Assembly (NCBI GenBank): GCA_964006375.1
Contig: OZ023265.1
Span: forward strand, 155,288,547-155,352,546
DNA length: 64,000 nucleotides
DNA from: Tillus elongatus
Taxonomy: Eukaryota; Arthropoda; Insecta; Coleoptera; Cleridae
Direction of reading: 5' to 3'
Shown: positions 15,835 through 28,255 of the stretch, in pieces
Numbering within the stretch: the stretch's first letter is position 1
Layout of the letters: the number at the start of each line of letters is the position of its first letter
Notes under the pieces: model-generated
What the model saw: only the letters and a program-made list of their open reading frames with translations
What the model was told of the DNA's origin: nothing
Database searches by the model: none
Program-made: the position numbers and the translations under genes

Positions 15835-17715
15835 TAGAATACCTTAAGAAATGTTGTGTCTATCTGACCCAGATTTACTTATTCCGTCTCTGCATCTGGC
15901 CCTTTTTCACCTCTCCCTCCGGAAATTTCAGACAAGGCGAATACATCTTGTCCCATTTCTTGGCATCACTCTTCATTACGCACACTGGATGATGTCGGGC
16001 TTTTGATGCTTTATATAAAAAGAGCATTCGACGTTGACGCAGATGGTTGTACGCGGCGTCGGCACCAGCCTTGCCTTCCTTTTTACCAGAAGAGCTTTAA
16101 CTATTCACTTTAATGTCAGAACGCACTACGAAAGCATTTATATTATGTGCGACCCGAGGTAGCAACAAGTCCGTTGGTGTTTCATTTCATATTCCACCAA
16201 CATTTTTAGCATGGTTTGCGTCAGATAAAGTAGTTTGCTTTCAACTTCGGTAATGTTGTTAGGTAATCACTTTTTTAATCCTGAATATCGACAGTGTAAA
16301 AAAAACATATTTTATTGAGTAACTTCATCAGAATTTTATTTCGATAGTCTGCTTTAAGCTAGACAATCGCAGGGACAAAATTGTGTCTTGCACATCCTTC
16401 TTTTTATGCTGCTACTGGTTTTCCTGCAAACGTTTGCATCACAATTTGGTACTAAAATGTATACTGTGTCCTACAAATATAATGTTCGTCATTTAAAGTA
16501 CGGAGACTTAAACACATAGGGATTCAACATTTTTGATCATGATTTGACTGCAGTACGTGCCGGTTTTTAAAAGAGCCAAAATTTATCGGAAATCTACTTT
16601 TAAAAACAATAAGCTTATTTTGAGTTCGGAAGTTTAGAACGCTAGCTTTTTGTATTCTTACCTTTTAATATTATGTATCGACTAATGCATTTGTTATTTT
16701 TGTCTCTTGCGTTTCTGTATTGATATCTTGTTGTTGGAGTCACCAACTGACTGAAGGTAGTCTCTTTCAATTACATTTTTCAATGTAAAGGCTGCGTATA
16801 TAAAATGATATCGGTGTTTTATCTAAAAGCTTCTGCCACCCAAGGAAAACAAATAAGCAATAATGTGTTTTCTTTCTTCCGTGCAGGTCCGGAAGTTAAT
16901 CCGCATATTTACGGCAAGCAAGTCACACTCGCATAGCCGACTATGATGTATGGGCCGGCATCAGACCCATTTCTCTCGTCTAAACTGACATCCCGTAACA
17001 CCCTAAGTTCTTCGCCAAACTTATTTAACTCACTGCGATTTTTGCCTTCCTGTCAACTTAGGCCAAAGTTGATTTGTCTGCATAACAACCTGTCTCGTCT
17101 CCAGGAAAATGGAAATTTCACCGCAACCCGTCTTGCTTAGTGCGGCCTACTTCATTCCCGATCCTCGCATAGTTTATCACCATCTGTTTATTACTTGCGC
17201 TCGATAATGAAATGGTTTTAAAATAGAATAGCGCGCTCGAAAATGGGATCAATCAAATCTGTCATTCGTTCAGGCATCCATCGACGCCGCGGATAAATTG
17301 AAAAGTGTTTATTCTAATCCTGAACGCGTAAACAAAAATAATCACGCTGCTGTAGATTTGGCCTTCATGTTAAAAACAACTGGCGGGTGAAACATGATAA
17401 ATTTAAATCCATATGGGTAACGGGTGTTTTAAAACCACTTGCATGAAGTAGTTTTGTGTTTAAAAATGTATATCCAACTTTACCACCCGAAATGCAATTA
17501 AATATGATATTGGAATTTCCAGGCTCAAATGTTTTCCGACGGATCGTGTCAAATAACTTACCATTAGCGGTGTTGATGATCTGAAGGGTTTAAAACAGTG
17601 ATATTTTGATTTAGTTCTCAAAGAAAAGAAATTTATTTTTCTCAGCCTGAGAGCTGAAGATACATCGGAACAGATGTGTCTGAGTTAGCAACATCACGTT
17701 AGCTGATTCGTTCAC
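15835..17715. other. unique intron block, balanced composition
   Basis: Nearly 1.9 kb with no interspersed repeat, higher GC than its surroundings in parts (15890-16090, 16920-17300). It contains an acceptor-like CTTTCTTCCGTGCAG at 16874-16888, but the frames after it close quickly. I cannot support an exon. Candidate for conserved non-coding sequence. Confidence 0.4.
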
Positions 17716-17729
17716 AAAGCTACGCCGAT

Positions 17730-18640
<911 letters not shown>

Positions 18641-18649
18641 CCGAACATT

Positions 18650-20000
18650 TTTAATGTCAGCTTAATACTACATTTTGACACTAGTTTCAGCTTAATGTTC
18701 TATTGTAAGGCAAGCCGAGAGATTATTTAATTTCTATAAGATATACCAGAAGATGTGTATATGCACTAGGCAGTAATCAGATTTTTAAAGGTGAGATAAG
18801 GAAGATGCTTACTCCATAAATTCGTGGAAAGAAGGCGAAATTTATTGATCATACTTTAAAAAAAAAATTACGTCATTATCTGAAAGGCAAATGCTTTAAA
18901 GAAAGGGAAGAGATAAATCAAGAAGGGAAAGTTCTAAAAAACTTGGCCTTATTGTTGAACTGCAAAAGTTCCATTGATAAGGTGACATCGACTTCAAAGT
19001 GTGATGATGATTATGATAGTGGTAAAAAAATGTTTCACCGAGCATGATTTTATCAAGATAGCTAGCAAATACCCAAAAAATGACGATGTGGAACTTTACC
19101 ACTGTAAATTATTTTAAATAAACAAAAATGTATTTCACAAAAGGTGCTTGGATAGCCAATTTTACAAAAAATGGATACAAAAAAAAATATCCCAACGTTT
19201 CACTTTAGAAACTGCGTCAATCTGATTCTCCACAACGAACTGCAATGTGATTGTCTTTCAAAATTCGGCATTCCCACATGCAGCGCCAGCGATACTAGAT
19301 TTTTTGTAAGGATTTCTGAGATCTATTCAAGGTAGATGTTTGATAATCAACACGTTTTACCCACCCAGGTTTTACTACTTAACGCATCTATTTTTCTTTG
19401 TCTTTCCACTTGAAAATGGGTTCTAAACGTCTTGTTAATAATTTGAAATATAAAATTGTGCCTATAGGTGAGCAATTCAAATCCGAAACGGTTTCGAAGA
19501 TCTAAAACGGTCACAAAAATTTCATTACAACCCTTCACAACAGGACTTGATCATAGCTTGAAGTACTAGGAAACAATAAAACCCAATGGAAAGTGAAGAA
19601 TCTCGCGTACATTTTTATTATGTATTATAAAATCTTTGTACTTTTTTGTAGAGGACAAAAAATAAATGTAAATCCCCAAATTGTAATCTTGTGCTTTTAT
19701 CTTTGAGGGTCATAAATTTTGGTTTAAATAATTAGTCACACGATATATCGTCAGACTGCGCCAGATGCGATATTTTATCGCAATATGTTTTTAATTTTTT
19801 AATCTTTGATTTTGTTTATTTTTTACAAGATTTATTTGTGCTATGCTTTTGCGACCCTCTTTTAAGAGAGTGGAACTTACTGCAAGTATATGTTGTGCAA
19901 CCCAATTTTTGTGGCGTTTGAAATAGTATGATATTTTATAAATGGGTTTTTAGTGTCTTCTATCTAAGAGCAATGTAGTAATTATTGTATTTTTTTTCAG
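18650..20000. other. mbl: intron 5' of the mbl exon
   Basis: Non-coding, AT-rich. The last bases (19989-20000) are a pyrimidine tract ending TTTTTTTTCAG, a strong 3' splice site. Confidence 0.6.
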
Positions 20001-20171
20001 GGTCGCTGTAATAGAGAAAAGCCACCCTGCAAGTATTTCCACCCACCACAACACCTAAAGGACCAGTTATTAATCAACGGCAGGAATCACCTAGCTCTGA
20101 AAAACGCCCTCATGCAGCAGATGGGTCTATCACCAGGACAAGCACTTGTCCCTGGACAAGTACAAGCGGTG
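20001..20171 (+). CDS. mbl: muscleblind exon: CCCH zinc finger 2 (second half) and linker
   Basis: A 171-nt exon of 57 codons, phase 0 at both ends, between TTTTTTTTCAG and GTAAGA. It starts [19 protein letters not shown]: Cys3, Cys10 and His14 are the second to fourth zinc ligands of finger 2, whose first Cys lies in the upstream exon. It then reads [20 protein letters not shown] and [17 protein letters not shown], matching insect Muscleblind between finger pairs. Muscleblind is a nuclear and cytoplasmic RNA-binding protein that recognises YGCY motifs in pre-mRNA and controls alternative splicing in muscle and neurons. The exon is preserved without any break, unlike all transposon genes nearby. 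Confidence 0.97.
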
Positions 20172-20344
20172 GTAAGAATTTATAAATAGTTTGAAATGCT
20201 TCCTAATAACTCATCATTGTCTATACACACATAGCTAACTGAGAACTTGAGAATTGATTGAGATTCAGGCAATTTCATGTGGACGTCAAAATAATATTAT
20301 TGGAAAAACCATGATCAGAAAAGTTTTTGTTGCTGATAAAAATA

Positions 20345-21090
20345 GTGATGCAAATTGAATCATAACTTCCACATAGCTGTGATAATTTATTTTCGTCAGA
20401 ATGGAATGAATTTAGTGTCCATGACTTAACCACAAAGAAAATATTCGCGTTCATGTACCCATAAACTTCTCAAACGTTGTATTACTCAAGTTTTAACGGA
20501 AAAATCTCAAGTTTTACCAACTCACCTCACAGTTATACCCTACACCCCTAAAGCGATATTAGCCAAAAACAATTCTAAGCGTTCCTTTGTCGGGTGCTAG
20601 CTGGATATCAAATTTGAGATGATATCTGAATTCGTTCGAAAGTTAGTGCGCCTACAAACAGACAGGCGTACAGACTGACAATTTTTTTGTATGTCGGTTT
20701 TTCGGCCTGTCGGTCTGTAGGTCTGTCTCTTTGTAGCCACGATAACTTTAGAACGAATCGGGATATCGTCTTCAAATTTGGTATACAGTTAGCACCCGAC
20801 AAGCAAACGGGTCGGATTGTTTTTGGGTAAAATCGCTCAAGGGGTAGGGGATGAATAGAGGATGATTTGGTGACAATTCACATCTTTTCGTTAAAACTCA
20901 AGTAATATAAGGTTTCAGAAGTTGATGGGTACAGCAATACGAATATTTTCTTTGTGGTCAAGTCATGGTCCCTAAATTCATTTGATTAAAATCTCTTTCT
21001 GTGGAGAGTAGATCATCACAGCTATCTTTCTGAAGAATATAAATTGTCACAGGTATGTGGAAGTCATGATTCAATTTGCAGCACTATTAT
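20345..21090. mobile_element. family A palindromic fold-back copy
   Basis: Two arms of about 345 bases in inverted orientation: left GCAAATTGAATCATAACTTCCACAT... (20350), right ...ATGTGGAAGTCATGATTCAATTTGC (split: ATGTGGAAGTCATGATTC, AATTTGC) ending near 21088. The short centre (about 20680-20720) holds TGTCGGTTTTTCGGCCTGTC. Each arm equals the right half of a family-A element. The transcript could form a very long hairpin about 170 bases downstream of an mbl 5' splice site. Confidence 0.88.
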
Positions 21091-21094
21091 AATT

Positions 21095-21800
21095 TCTAGT
21101 CAATGTTTGCTCTGCTTGACAAAACCCAATTCAGTATCTTACAACTTGGTCGCTGATTTTTATTTTCATTTTGATTTTTGTAGTTGTCTTTGTATTCAAT
21201 TAGCTGAGGCAGCAACTTAATCACAGCAGCGTTGCACCATTTTAAACAAAATGTAACTTCAGAAAATGATCGATATGTTTGCATTAATAAAACAGTTACA
21301 GACTATTTTGTACACAAAGCCGTTGCAGACAAATGGTGTTAATTTGCAAAATGTAAAACAATTCAGAGGCGTGTTGTTGACATGATTTTGACAAATGACT
21401 TAATTGAAATGTGCACGTATCTGCGAACAGTTCATTTTTCAGTTTTGCAGATAGAAATCAGTTTCGTTTTCATCTCTGTTCCGTTTTAATGTAAATAGTA
21501 GTGTTTATTCAAAATTTGCAAACAGTTTTTGCCAACACCAGCCGGCTTGATCACCCGTTCTACTTTTATAGACTTGCAGCGGAGTCGGCTGTGAATTTTA
21601 TAAAGTTTATATTGCCTTTAAAACGTTTAATAAGCCTGCTATGCTAATTAAAATTGTACAGTAATCCATCGTCTCGTTAGGATGCATGCTTTTTAATTAC
21701 AATCAGCAACGACAAATATTTATTTTATCTTTTTATCTGCGTGTTGGCACTTTATATACATTTAATATGTTTCACATTGTATAGGTATTACAAATTTTGT
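21095..21800. other. unique intron
   Basis: No repeat or gene recognised. Composition is less AT-rich than the transposon areas. Confidence 0.4.
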
Positions 21801-21943
21801 TTTATACGAGGGCTACGTCAGAATTATTAAGATTACCATGATCTACAAAGAAGCAAATTATACAGAGTGGTGCAGAGAAAACGCAACACCCGATTTTTTA
21901 TACTTCCCTTTTTTTAAATCGCTGGCACACATCAGTATTATTT

Positions 21944-21970
21944 CGTGTGTGTGTGTGGGGGGGGGGGGGT
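21944..21970 (+). repeat. (GT)n(G)n run
   Basis: Six GT units followed by a run of about 12 G, unusual in this AT-rich window. Confidence 0.9.
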
Positions 21971-22186
21971 GTTGATATATTCATATATGTCAGTTCATCA
22001 CTCCAGCGGGTCAGTTTAACCCTTTAAATTTTGAGCGGGAAGGGACATTCAGTGACACCTTATTTTGAGGCTAATCAAATTATATGTTTTTCAAAGTATC
22101 AGTTTTTAAAAATCGGTTCAGTAGTTTTTGAAAAAACGCATTTCAAAATGTTGTCTGTCAGACAAAACAAGCAAGTTTCTTACATT

Positions 22187-22845
22187 ATTACCTCCACATC
22201 GTCATAACGTGTGCAAGTATCGCTTCGGCGATAAAAATGTCAATTTTTTTTCGCTTAAACATCGTAAGAAGTATCCAAACATATAAAAAACATGATTTGG
22301 CAACAAAAATTTTTTGTCTGTTGGTAGCCACGATAACTTTAAAACGAATTGAGATATCGTCCTCGAATTTGGTATACAGTTAGCACCCTATAAAAAATTG
22401 TTAGGATTGTTTTTGGGTGAAATCGTTCGACCGGGTAGGGGATGAATGGGGAGTGATTTGGTGGAAATTGACATTTTTTGGTTATTAGAAAACTTTCAAT
22501 TTCAGATAACACTTTTTTTGTCTGTCGGTCGGTCGGTCTGTCGTCCTGTATGCCTGGCTGTTAAATAACTGTCGAACGAATTGAGATACAATCTTCAAAT
22601 TTGGTATCCAGTTAGCACCCGACAAAAGAAGGCTTCGATTTTTTTTGTGGTAAGATTACTTCAGGAAGTAGTGGATAAATGGGAAATGATTTAGTCAAAA
22701 TTGACAGTTTTTCGTTAAAACACGAGTGATATAACGTTTTGGAAGTTTATGGGTACAGGTGTACAAATATTTTCTTTTTGATCAAGACATGGGCCCTGAA
22801 TTCATTTCATGAGGATGTGTTTCTGAAGAGAGTAGATTATCACAG
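22187..22845 (+). repeat. family A interspersed repeat, copy 3
   Basis: From ACCTCCACATCGTCATAACG to GAGTAGATTATCACAGCTAT. It contains TCTGTCGGTCGGTCGGTCTG at about 22520. The central part is duplicated (two blocks each with GAATTGAGATA and GTTAGCACCC). Confidence 0.8.
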
Positions 22846-23384
22846 CTATATTGCCTAGAATTCTGGCCACAAGCTTGAAGAAAAACGAATAAACCATTTT
22901 TAATCCATCAATTAAAACCTTAATTGTTTGTATATGTTAACCCCCTGTATCTCGGTAGCAAAGCGCTTTTCAAGTTTTGTTGATAGAAGTTACCGACCTT
23001 AATTTCATAAGTCTAGCACCCCCTGAAATTGTCCAAACGATTTCGTTACAATCACCGCATTCTCCAGTTAAAACCTTTGGATGTAGAACTTATAACTATA
23101 AAGCCGAGGTTTAGCAAAGAGCTATTGAAGGAAAGATCTTTAGAACAAAAATCAAATGCCCTAAAACCACTGAGTAGAAAAAGAGCACAACGTTATTCCA
23201 AAATACATACCAACAGGACAATTTGCTTCAGATGAGGTTGGACCGGAGATGCAGATTAGAATACCAACAATTTTAATGTCAGGGTAACTCCATAGAGACC
23301 ATGAAGAGGGATAAGAAACATTAGCAGACCTCAAAAGACACCTGAAAGGCTATAACAACTCGGAGACAGGACGGCGAAAATTGA
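22846..23384. other. unrecognised segment inside mariner
   Basis: A short plus-strand open frame at 23029-23235 has no recognised domain. Purine-rich, possibly debris of another inserted element. Confidence 0.3.
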
Positions 23385-24010
23385 CTAGCTTTAAAAGTCG
23401 CTTAGATCCAGAAGGTAAAAAGCGCTTGGCAAAAAGGAATCTCTGTTTTATCGTCATGACACATGACAAATTCGTTCACTTGAAAATCAAAATTTAGGGA
23501 AAACCAAACAACTAGAACCAAGACTAAACATTAATTGACAAAAAAAAGAAGGTAAACCTCATTTGTGGGCACCGAATGATTCATCTAGTACCATGTTGCA
23601 AGAGCGCAAAATCTGAAAACATGTCAGGGACGCCTATATCTAGAAGGAAAAGAACTCTTGGGATTCCTGTTTTGTCGGCATGACACAGAACAAATTTGGC
23701 GACCTCAAAATCGAGATTTAGGGAGAAGCCGAGAAACTAAAACCTTAACTAAATACAAATAAAATAAAATAAATGATGTCGCTAATTTTGTAGGCTCAAA
23801 CTGGGCACCAGGTGACAAACCGCGAAATTTGAAACGGTTTAACGGGCGCCTATATCCAGAAGGTAAGGAACTCTTGACAAAGAGAATCTATATTTTATCG
23901 GCATGATACATGTCCAATTCGACGACCACAAAATCAAGCTATAGGCAAAACGAAAAAAAAAAACTAAAAAAAATACAAAATAATTAAATAAATGATATGG
24001 GTACCCAATT
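23385..24010 (+). repeat. ~222-bp tandem repeat, 3 units
   Basis: Three diverged direct units share text such as CCAGAAGGTAAaGAaCTCTTG, TTATCGGCATGACACA, CAAATTCG-CGACC-CAAAATC and TAGGgAaAACCgA. Equivalent points fall at about 23466, 23688 and 23910. Divergence between units is high. Confidence 0.75.
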
Positions 24011-24289
24011 TTGTAGCCACAAAATGTTACACTGACGCACTATACTGGCACACTGCGTTTTTTTTTAATATTGCGAAAGCCATATTACTGTTAGAAATAA
24101 AAATTTAGTCAGGTCATTTCTTCATAGGACGTAAGAACCTAAATTTCCCGGCTTGACATAGAACCAGGATATCGCATCGTGTCAAAATTTGGTTCAAGTC
24201 TTGTTAGCACTGGAAAAAACAATAATTTATTTTATGTCAATTAGTTGTCTTATAACTTGCACTTTTTCACAACGATGTCAGAAGTCATG

Positions 24290-24640
24290 AAAATTTAGTA
24301 TAGAGCTGATTAAATTAAATTCTTTACTCGAGAAGGTTCTCCACTTGAAAGCATCAGAGACTAGCTGGATGGGGTGTATGAATGAAATCCCCGTTATGTA
24401 GTAAAAGATTGTTTAAAACAATTTCGAAGTGGGCAGAAATGCTTGGAAGATGATGACGCAAGAACGCGAAGGGCGGTGGAGGTGATGACGGACAACCAGA
24501 TTGTCATTGTTGACGATCTCTTGAAAGTGAAAGAATTATAAAAAATGTCTGGGCTTTTAAATACAATCGTTTGCCGAATCCTCCACGAACTCATGAATTA
24601 ATGTTAGTGCAAGGTGGGTCCCCAAACATTTTTTAGCGTC
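24290..24640 (+). pseudogene. mariner transposase N-terminal remnant
   Basis: Plus-strand translation reads VKDCLKQFRSGQKCLEDDDA, RRAVEVMTDNQIVIVDDLL and VCRILHELMN, then KVGP. This follows the order of the mariner helix-turn-helix domains (…FKRGRTSLEDDPRSGRP…, …HHILHEELGMRKLSARWVP). There are frameshifts and stops, and no catalytic domain remains. Confidence 0.7.
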
Positions 24641-24764
24641 AGCGTAATTTAGATTCTTACGGACAAGCAATTTTGGATATAATATTATATATTAAATTAC
24701 GTTACTGTACAGCAAAAGTAGTTAACTTATTGTATTAGCGCACTGTATAATTTACACAAATAAA

Positions 24765-24800
24765 CAAATAATAACGCACTTACTGCGTCCAGACTTTTTT
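24765..24800 (-). repeat. family B end fragment
   Basis: Reads ATAACGCACTTACTGCGTCC, the inverted family-B end, just inside the mariner terminus. Confidence 0.6.
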
Positions 24801-25122
24801 TTTAATTTGTCATAACGAAATCTTGATAATTTTGGTACCGCCCTCGTATAAGCTGCTCCTCTAAGCGGGCTAATTAAAAAATGAGAAGTAGTAACAAGGC
24901 CGTAAATTAAATGTTATCCAAGCGAAAAATTCTTCAGTTCTCTGTTCAGCAATTAACGAAACGCATATGCACGGCAGTAATTAATTAATTTTTATATATA
25001 CTTACTTTTTTTTCTGTTGAGGATTATTACATTTTTTATTTGCCTTCAGTAGTTACATGTTTGTAGCACAATGCATGGGGTGATGGCATCCATATTTTTG
25101 AGGTGTGTGTGTACCTGTTGAT

Positions 25123-25146
25123 TACTAATTGGGTTTTATTTTGGAG
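25123..25146 (+). promoter_or_regulatory. mbl: branch point and 3' splice site of candidate exon
   Basis: TACTAAT (25123-25129), a perfect consensus branch-point sequence, lies 18 bases upstream of a U-rich tract ending TTTTATTTTGGAG. The spacing is normal for a spliceosomal acceptor. Confidence 0.5.
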
Positions 25147-25227
25147 GTGGATACGCCAATTGACTGCCTTCCCCTGACCTTTTTCCAACAATTCTCCATG
25201 TCTGTAGATGAGCAGTACGCACTTATG
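25147..25227 (+). CDS. mbl: candidate 81-nt mbl cassette exon
   Basis: Proposed exon of 27 codons, phase 0 on both sides, so it can be included or skipped without a frame change between the exons at 20001 and 30324. It would add VDTPIDCLPLTFFQQFSMSV DEQYALM (written in two blocks) to the linker between finger pairs. Support: consensus branch point, acceptor GGAG, donor ATG|GTAAAA, open frame, no match to any repeat in the window, same strand as mbl. I do not recognise this peptide from known Muscleblind proteins. Alternative reading: CCATGTCTGTAG at 25196-25206 is itself the acceptor of a smaller exon, which would not be in frame. Not verified by transcript data. Confidence 0.45.
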
Positions 25228-25669
25228 GTAAAAACATGCATATAATCCTTGTATTGCTACCCTAGCACTGCTAGATGCTTTTGCTTACTTGTAGCTTTAA
25301 TTAAGTTATTTATAATATTTGTTTTCATTAAAGTTATAATCCATATTTATATACAGGGTGTTACAAATTCACCAGTTTTATAGATTATCTGAGCAACCAG
25401 CCGTTTTACACAAAACCTAATTTTGGTAACTGTGTGGGCTTAGTTTATCACGATGTAGAGACATAATGCAAAAATGTTGTTTTATTTGAAATACAGGATT
25501 AAATTTAAAATGCGCATTTATTTTTCTTAACCAATTTTGCAAATTGTAATATCGGGTCATCGTAAAGTAAGGAGTATACTTCAAAGTCTTATATAATTTA
25601 AGAAATCAAGTCAGTATTAAAAAATAAATGGGATCAAGTTGCTTAAATAATTTGATTTTACTGTATCTA
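25228..25669. other. intron with a TACAGGGTGTT transposon terminus
   Basis: At 25353-25366 the text TATACAGGGTGTTA matches the terminal style of many TA-targeting elements (compare TATACAGGGTCGCTG at 46879 and ACACCCTGTATA at 29626-29637). The partner end is uncertain. Confidence 0.4.
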
Positions 25670-27510
25670 CGAGGGCGGATCAATAAGTCCGTGACTTTTT
25701 GAATGAAACACAGGTTTTTTGACAAAAAATCATTTTCGTTCTCAACATAGTCTCCTTTGAGCTTGTTCAAGGAGCGGAGGATAATTAGAGAATAACTTGT
25801 AGAACTAGGACAATTTTGACATAGTAACGATGTAATATGTTATAAAATTTAATAAATAATAAAACAAATTAACATCCTTTTAAAACTAACTTAACCGAAA
25901 TAAGTTTAAAATCAAATCTGTACATAATTAAATTAAAAAGTCTCGCGTCTTTACATTTTAAGAATCTAATCAAAAATCTCTGATATTTGTTTCTACATTT
26001 TCAAAGCAAAAGTCAACAGTCAAAAGTCATTTAATGTTTATCAACAACACTACTTATAACCTTGCTTGGTCTACATAATTTTGCAAATTGCAAACCTCAT
26101 CAGTCAGCATTCCTTATACTGTACGCTGCAATTCCAACTTGTTTATTATTCATCTAAACATGTAATATGAGCAATTCCAGGTCAATAGTTATAATTTCTA
26201 TGCGACCTACTTAATTGTAAGCGATATTACTTGGATTTATGCTAGCGAATTTTCGTATAACTATTATCATATAAAATTAATATTAAATATATTTTCACGA
26301 TTAGGAATGCCCTCTTGGATAGTTTTCTGTTCTATGAACAGAGTTCTATACACTTCGTCCAACGTTTCTCCAATCTTTTTATCGCTTCCAAAAAATAAGA
26401 TTTGTCGAGGTCCTCAAAATAGGTATTTGTTTGTGAGATGATTTCATCATTGGAGTCAAATATATTTCCGCCAAGCCATTTCTTTTAGTTTGGAAACAAG
26501 ATATAGTCACTCGGGGCTAAATCCGGAGAACCGCCCTATTCAGTTTGTAGCCCAATTTATGCCAAACATGTGTGCACCCTTGCATTGTCTTGGTGGAAAA
26601 GAAGTTTTTCTTGCCCAAATGCGGTCGTTTTTCTTCAAATGTCATTAGATCGGTCCAATAAGTTGGTATAATATTCGCCATTGATTGTTATTCCTTTAGA
26701 AGGTAATCAATGTGAATTATACCGCGTGCATCCCAAAAAACGGTCGCAATGACTTTATTGGCTGACAAACCCACCTTGGCCTTCTTCGGCGCCCATTCGA
26801 ACGGAGAAACCCACAGTTTTGACTGCTGCTTGATCTCTGGTTTGTTGTGGTGAATCCATGTTTCGTCCACGGTTACGAAACTGCACAAAAACTCGTCCCT
26901 ATTACGGTTGAACAACGCCAAACACTCCTTCGAAGTTGTCACACGATTGCGTTTGTGATCGATTGTGAGCAAACGCGACACCCATCTTGCGGATAGTTTT
27001 CTCATACCCAAGTGATCATGCAAAATCGAAACTACTGAGCCATGTGATATGCCTATGGCTTCCACAATCTCCGCACTTTCAATCTCCGATCGATCAACAC
27101 CATGTCGTGAATTTTTTCAATTGTTTCGGGTAAAGCGACCTCAACTGCGCGTCCAGAACGTTTGGCGTCATTTGTGCTTGCACGGCTGCAACGAAATTCA
27201 GTAAACCACTTTTTTTACCATGGAATTTGATGCTGCGGAGTCCTCATAGTATTTATCAAGGTTAGCCTTGGTTTGAGTGATGGTTTTTTTTTCATAAAAA
27301 ATAATGTTTGATGATCACATTTTTTTGCATTTTCTTTATAACTCAAGAGGTTGTCTGCTTTCAATGGCTATCTAGCATAAACTAAATGACACAGCTTGTT
27401 CAAAATTTGACAGGAGTCAACTGACAGATGCTTGTTGACAGGTTCAGTGTTGCCCTTCCTGTCAAGAGGCGAGAAATTCAAAAAGTCGCGAACCTATTGA
27501 TCCGCCCTCG
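25670..27510 (-). mobile_element. mariner element with intact ends
   Basis: Terminal inverted repeats CGAGGGCGGATCAATAAGTC (left) and the same start on the other strand (right), with near-identical continuation (CGACTTTTTGAAT), and TA duplications at 25668-25669 and 27511-27512. Length is 1.84 kb against about 1.3 kb for a typical mariner. About 500 bases of foreign AT-rich sequence sit between the left end and the transposase C-terminus (about 25790-26300). Confidence 0.9.
26320..27300 (-). pseudogene. mariner transposase, frameshifted
   Basis: Minus strand. The N-terminal part (27290-27070) reads KWFTEFRCSRASTNDAKRSG and VALPETIEKIHDMVLIDRRL. 27065-26688 is one open frame with GMRKLSARWVSRLLTIDHK and VTVDETWIHHNKPEIKQQSK, where the Asp of VDETW is the first catalytic residue, then WDARGIIHIDYLL. 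After a shift come HQDNARVHT (second Asp), SPDLAPSDY (third), and LGGNIFDSNDEI and FEDLDKSYFLEAIKRLEKRW at 26450-26340. The catalytic triad is recognisable, but frames are broken and the spacing between the last two Asp residues contains stops. It moved the element by cut and paste into TA sites; now inactive. Confidence 0.88.
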
Positions 27511-27539
27511 TATGTAAAACAAAAAAGCTTTCGTGTCAA

Positions 27540-28255
27540 TTGCTGATACAAGTGTCAAATATAATCATCACGATTTAGAGATTTGTTCTCTGAACAAAAC
27601 TCACGTAAATGTACATACCGATTTAAACTTCAATAACATTAATCTACAAACAAGAATTGGTTTACTACAATGTTATTACGATTATGGTAGAAATAATACT
27701 GCTGGATTACGAAGATTTTGTACGAAATTGGTTTTGAGAACCGGGGAGCCTACCGTAGTGTGATTAGCACACTTGGTAGAGCAGGGCCTGTCACGGATAT
27801 ACCGGAGTCAGGATGACCAGGGACGAGTTCCAGTTTTTGTGAAAAATCAGAACATAACCAGCACTAATCCGCTAGCAATACTGGAGTGAATTCGATATTA
27901 AAACGATTCCAAATGCCATATACCACGGTTTGGAAGGTTTTCGCAAAATCTCACAATTGTATCCCTATAAACTGAAACTGTTGTTTGAATTAAAGGATGC
28001 AGAATTTTCTATCAGGTGTGATTTTCTTTACGATAATTGGCGCAGTTGGAAATTGAACCCGAATCATTATCCCGTATTTTATCAACAGACGACGGCCATT
28101 TCTCTCTAAATGGTGGAGTCAACACTCAGAACTGTCGAATATCGTCAACAGATAATCCACATAAAATCATCGTTATCGTTCAGGAAGGTCTTCGTGGCAA
28201 GAATGTAAAATGTACAGGATCTCCTCTTGGATTCCATAGTTACTCTTGCCATCTT
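27540..28255 (+). pseudogene. Tc1/mariner-type transposase, decayed
   Basis: Plus strand, several frames. It reads YYDYGRNNTAGLRRFCTK and RTGEPTV (helix-turn-helix domain), then YPYKLKLLFELKDAEFSIR, then ILSTDDGHFSLNGGVNTQNC and RISSTDNPH. The Asp in STDDGHF corresponds to the first catalytic residue, and the GGVNTQNCRIW-NPH layout is typical of the insect Tc1/mariner group that also includes the 47.4-kb gene. The remainder of the catalytic domain is missing or unrecognisable. Confidence 0.75.

Larger units (their letters stand above)
21807..24846 (+). mobile_element. mariner element with nested insertions
   Basis: Terminal inverted repeats CGAGGGCTACGTCAGAATTA (left) and, on the other strand, CGAGGGCGGTACCAAAATTA (right), each next to a TA (21805-21806 and 24847-24848), the mariner target duplication. 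At about 3 kb it is more than twice the usual mariner length. The extra length is a family-A copy (22187-22845) and a tandem repeat (23385-24010). Only the N-terminal part of a transposase is left (24290-24640). Confidence 0.75.
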
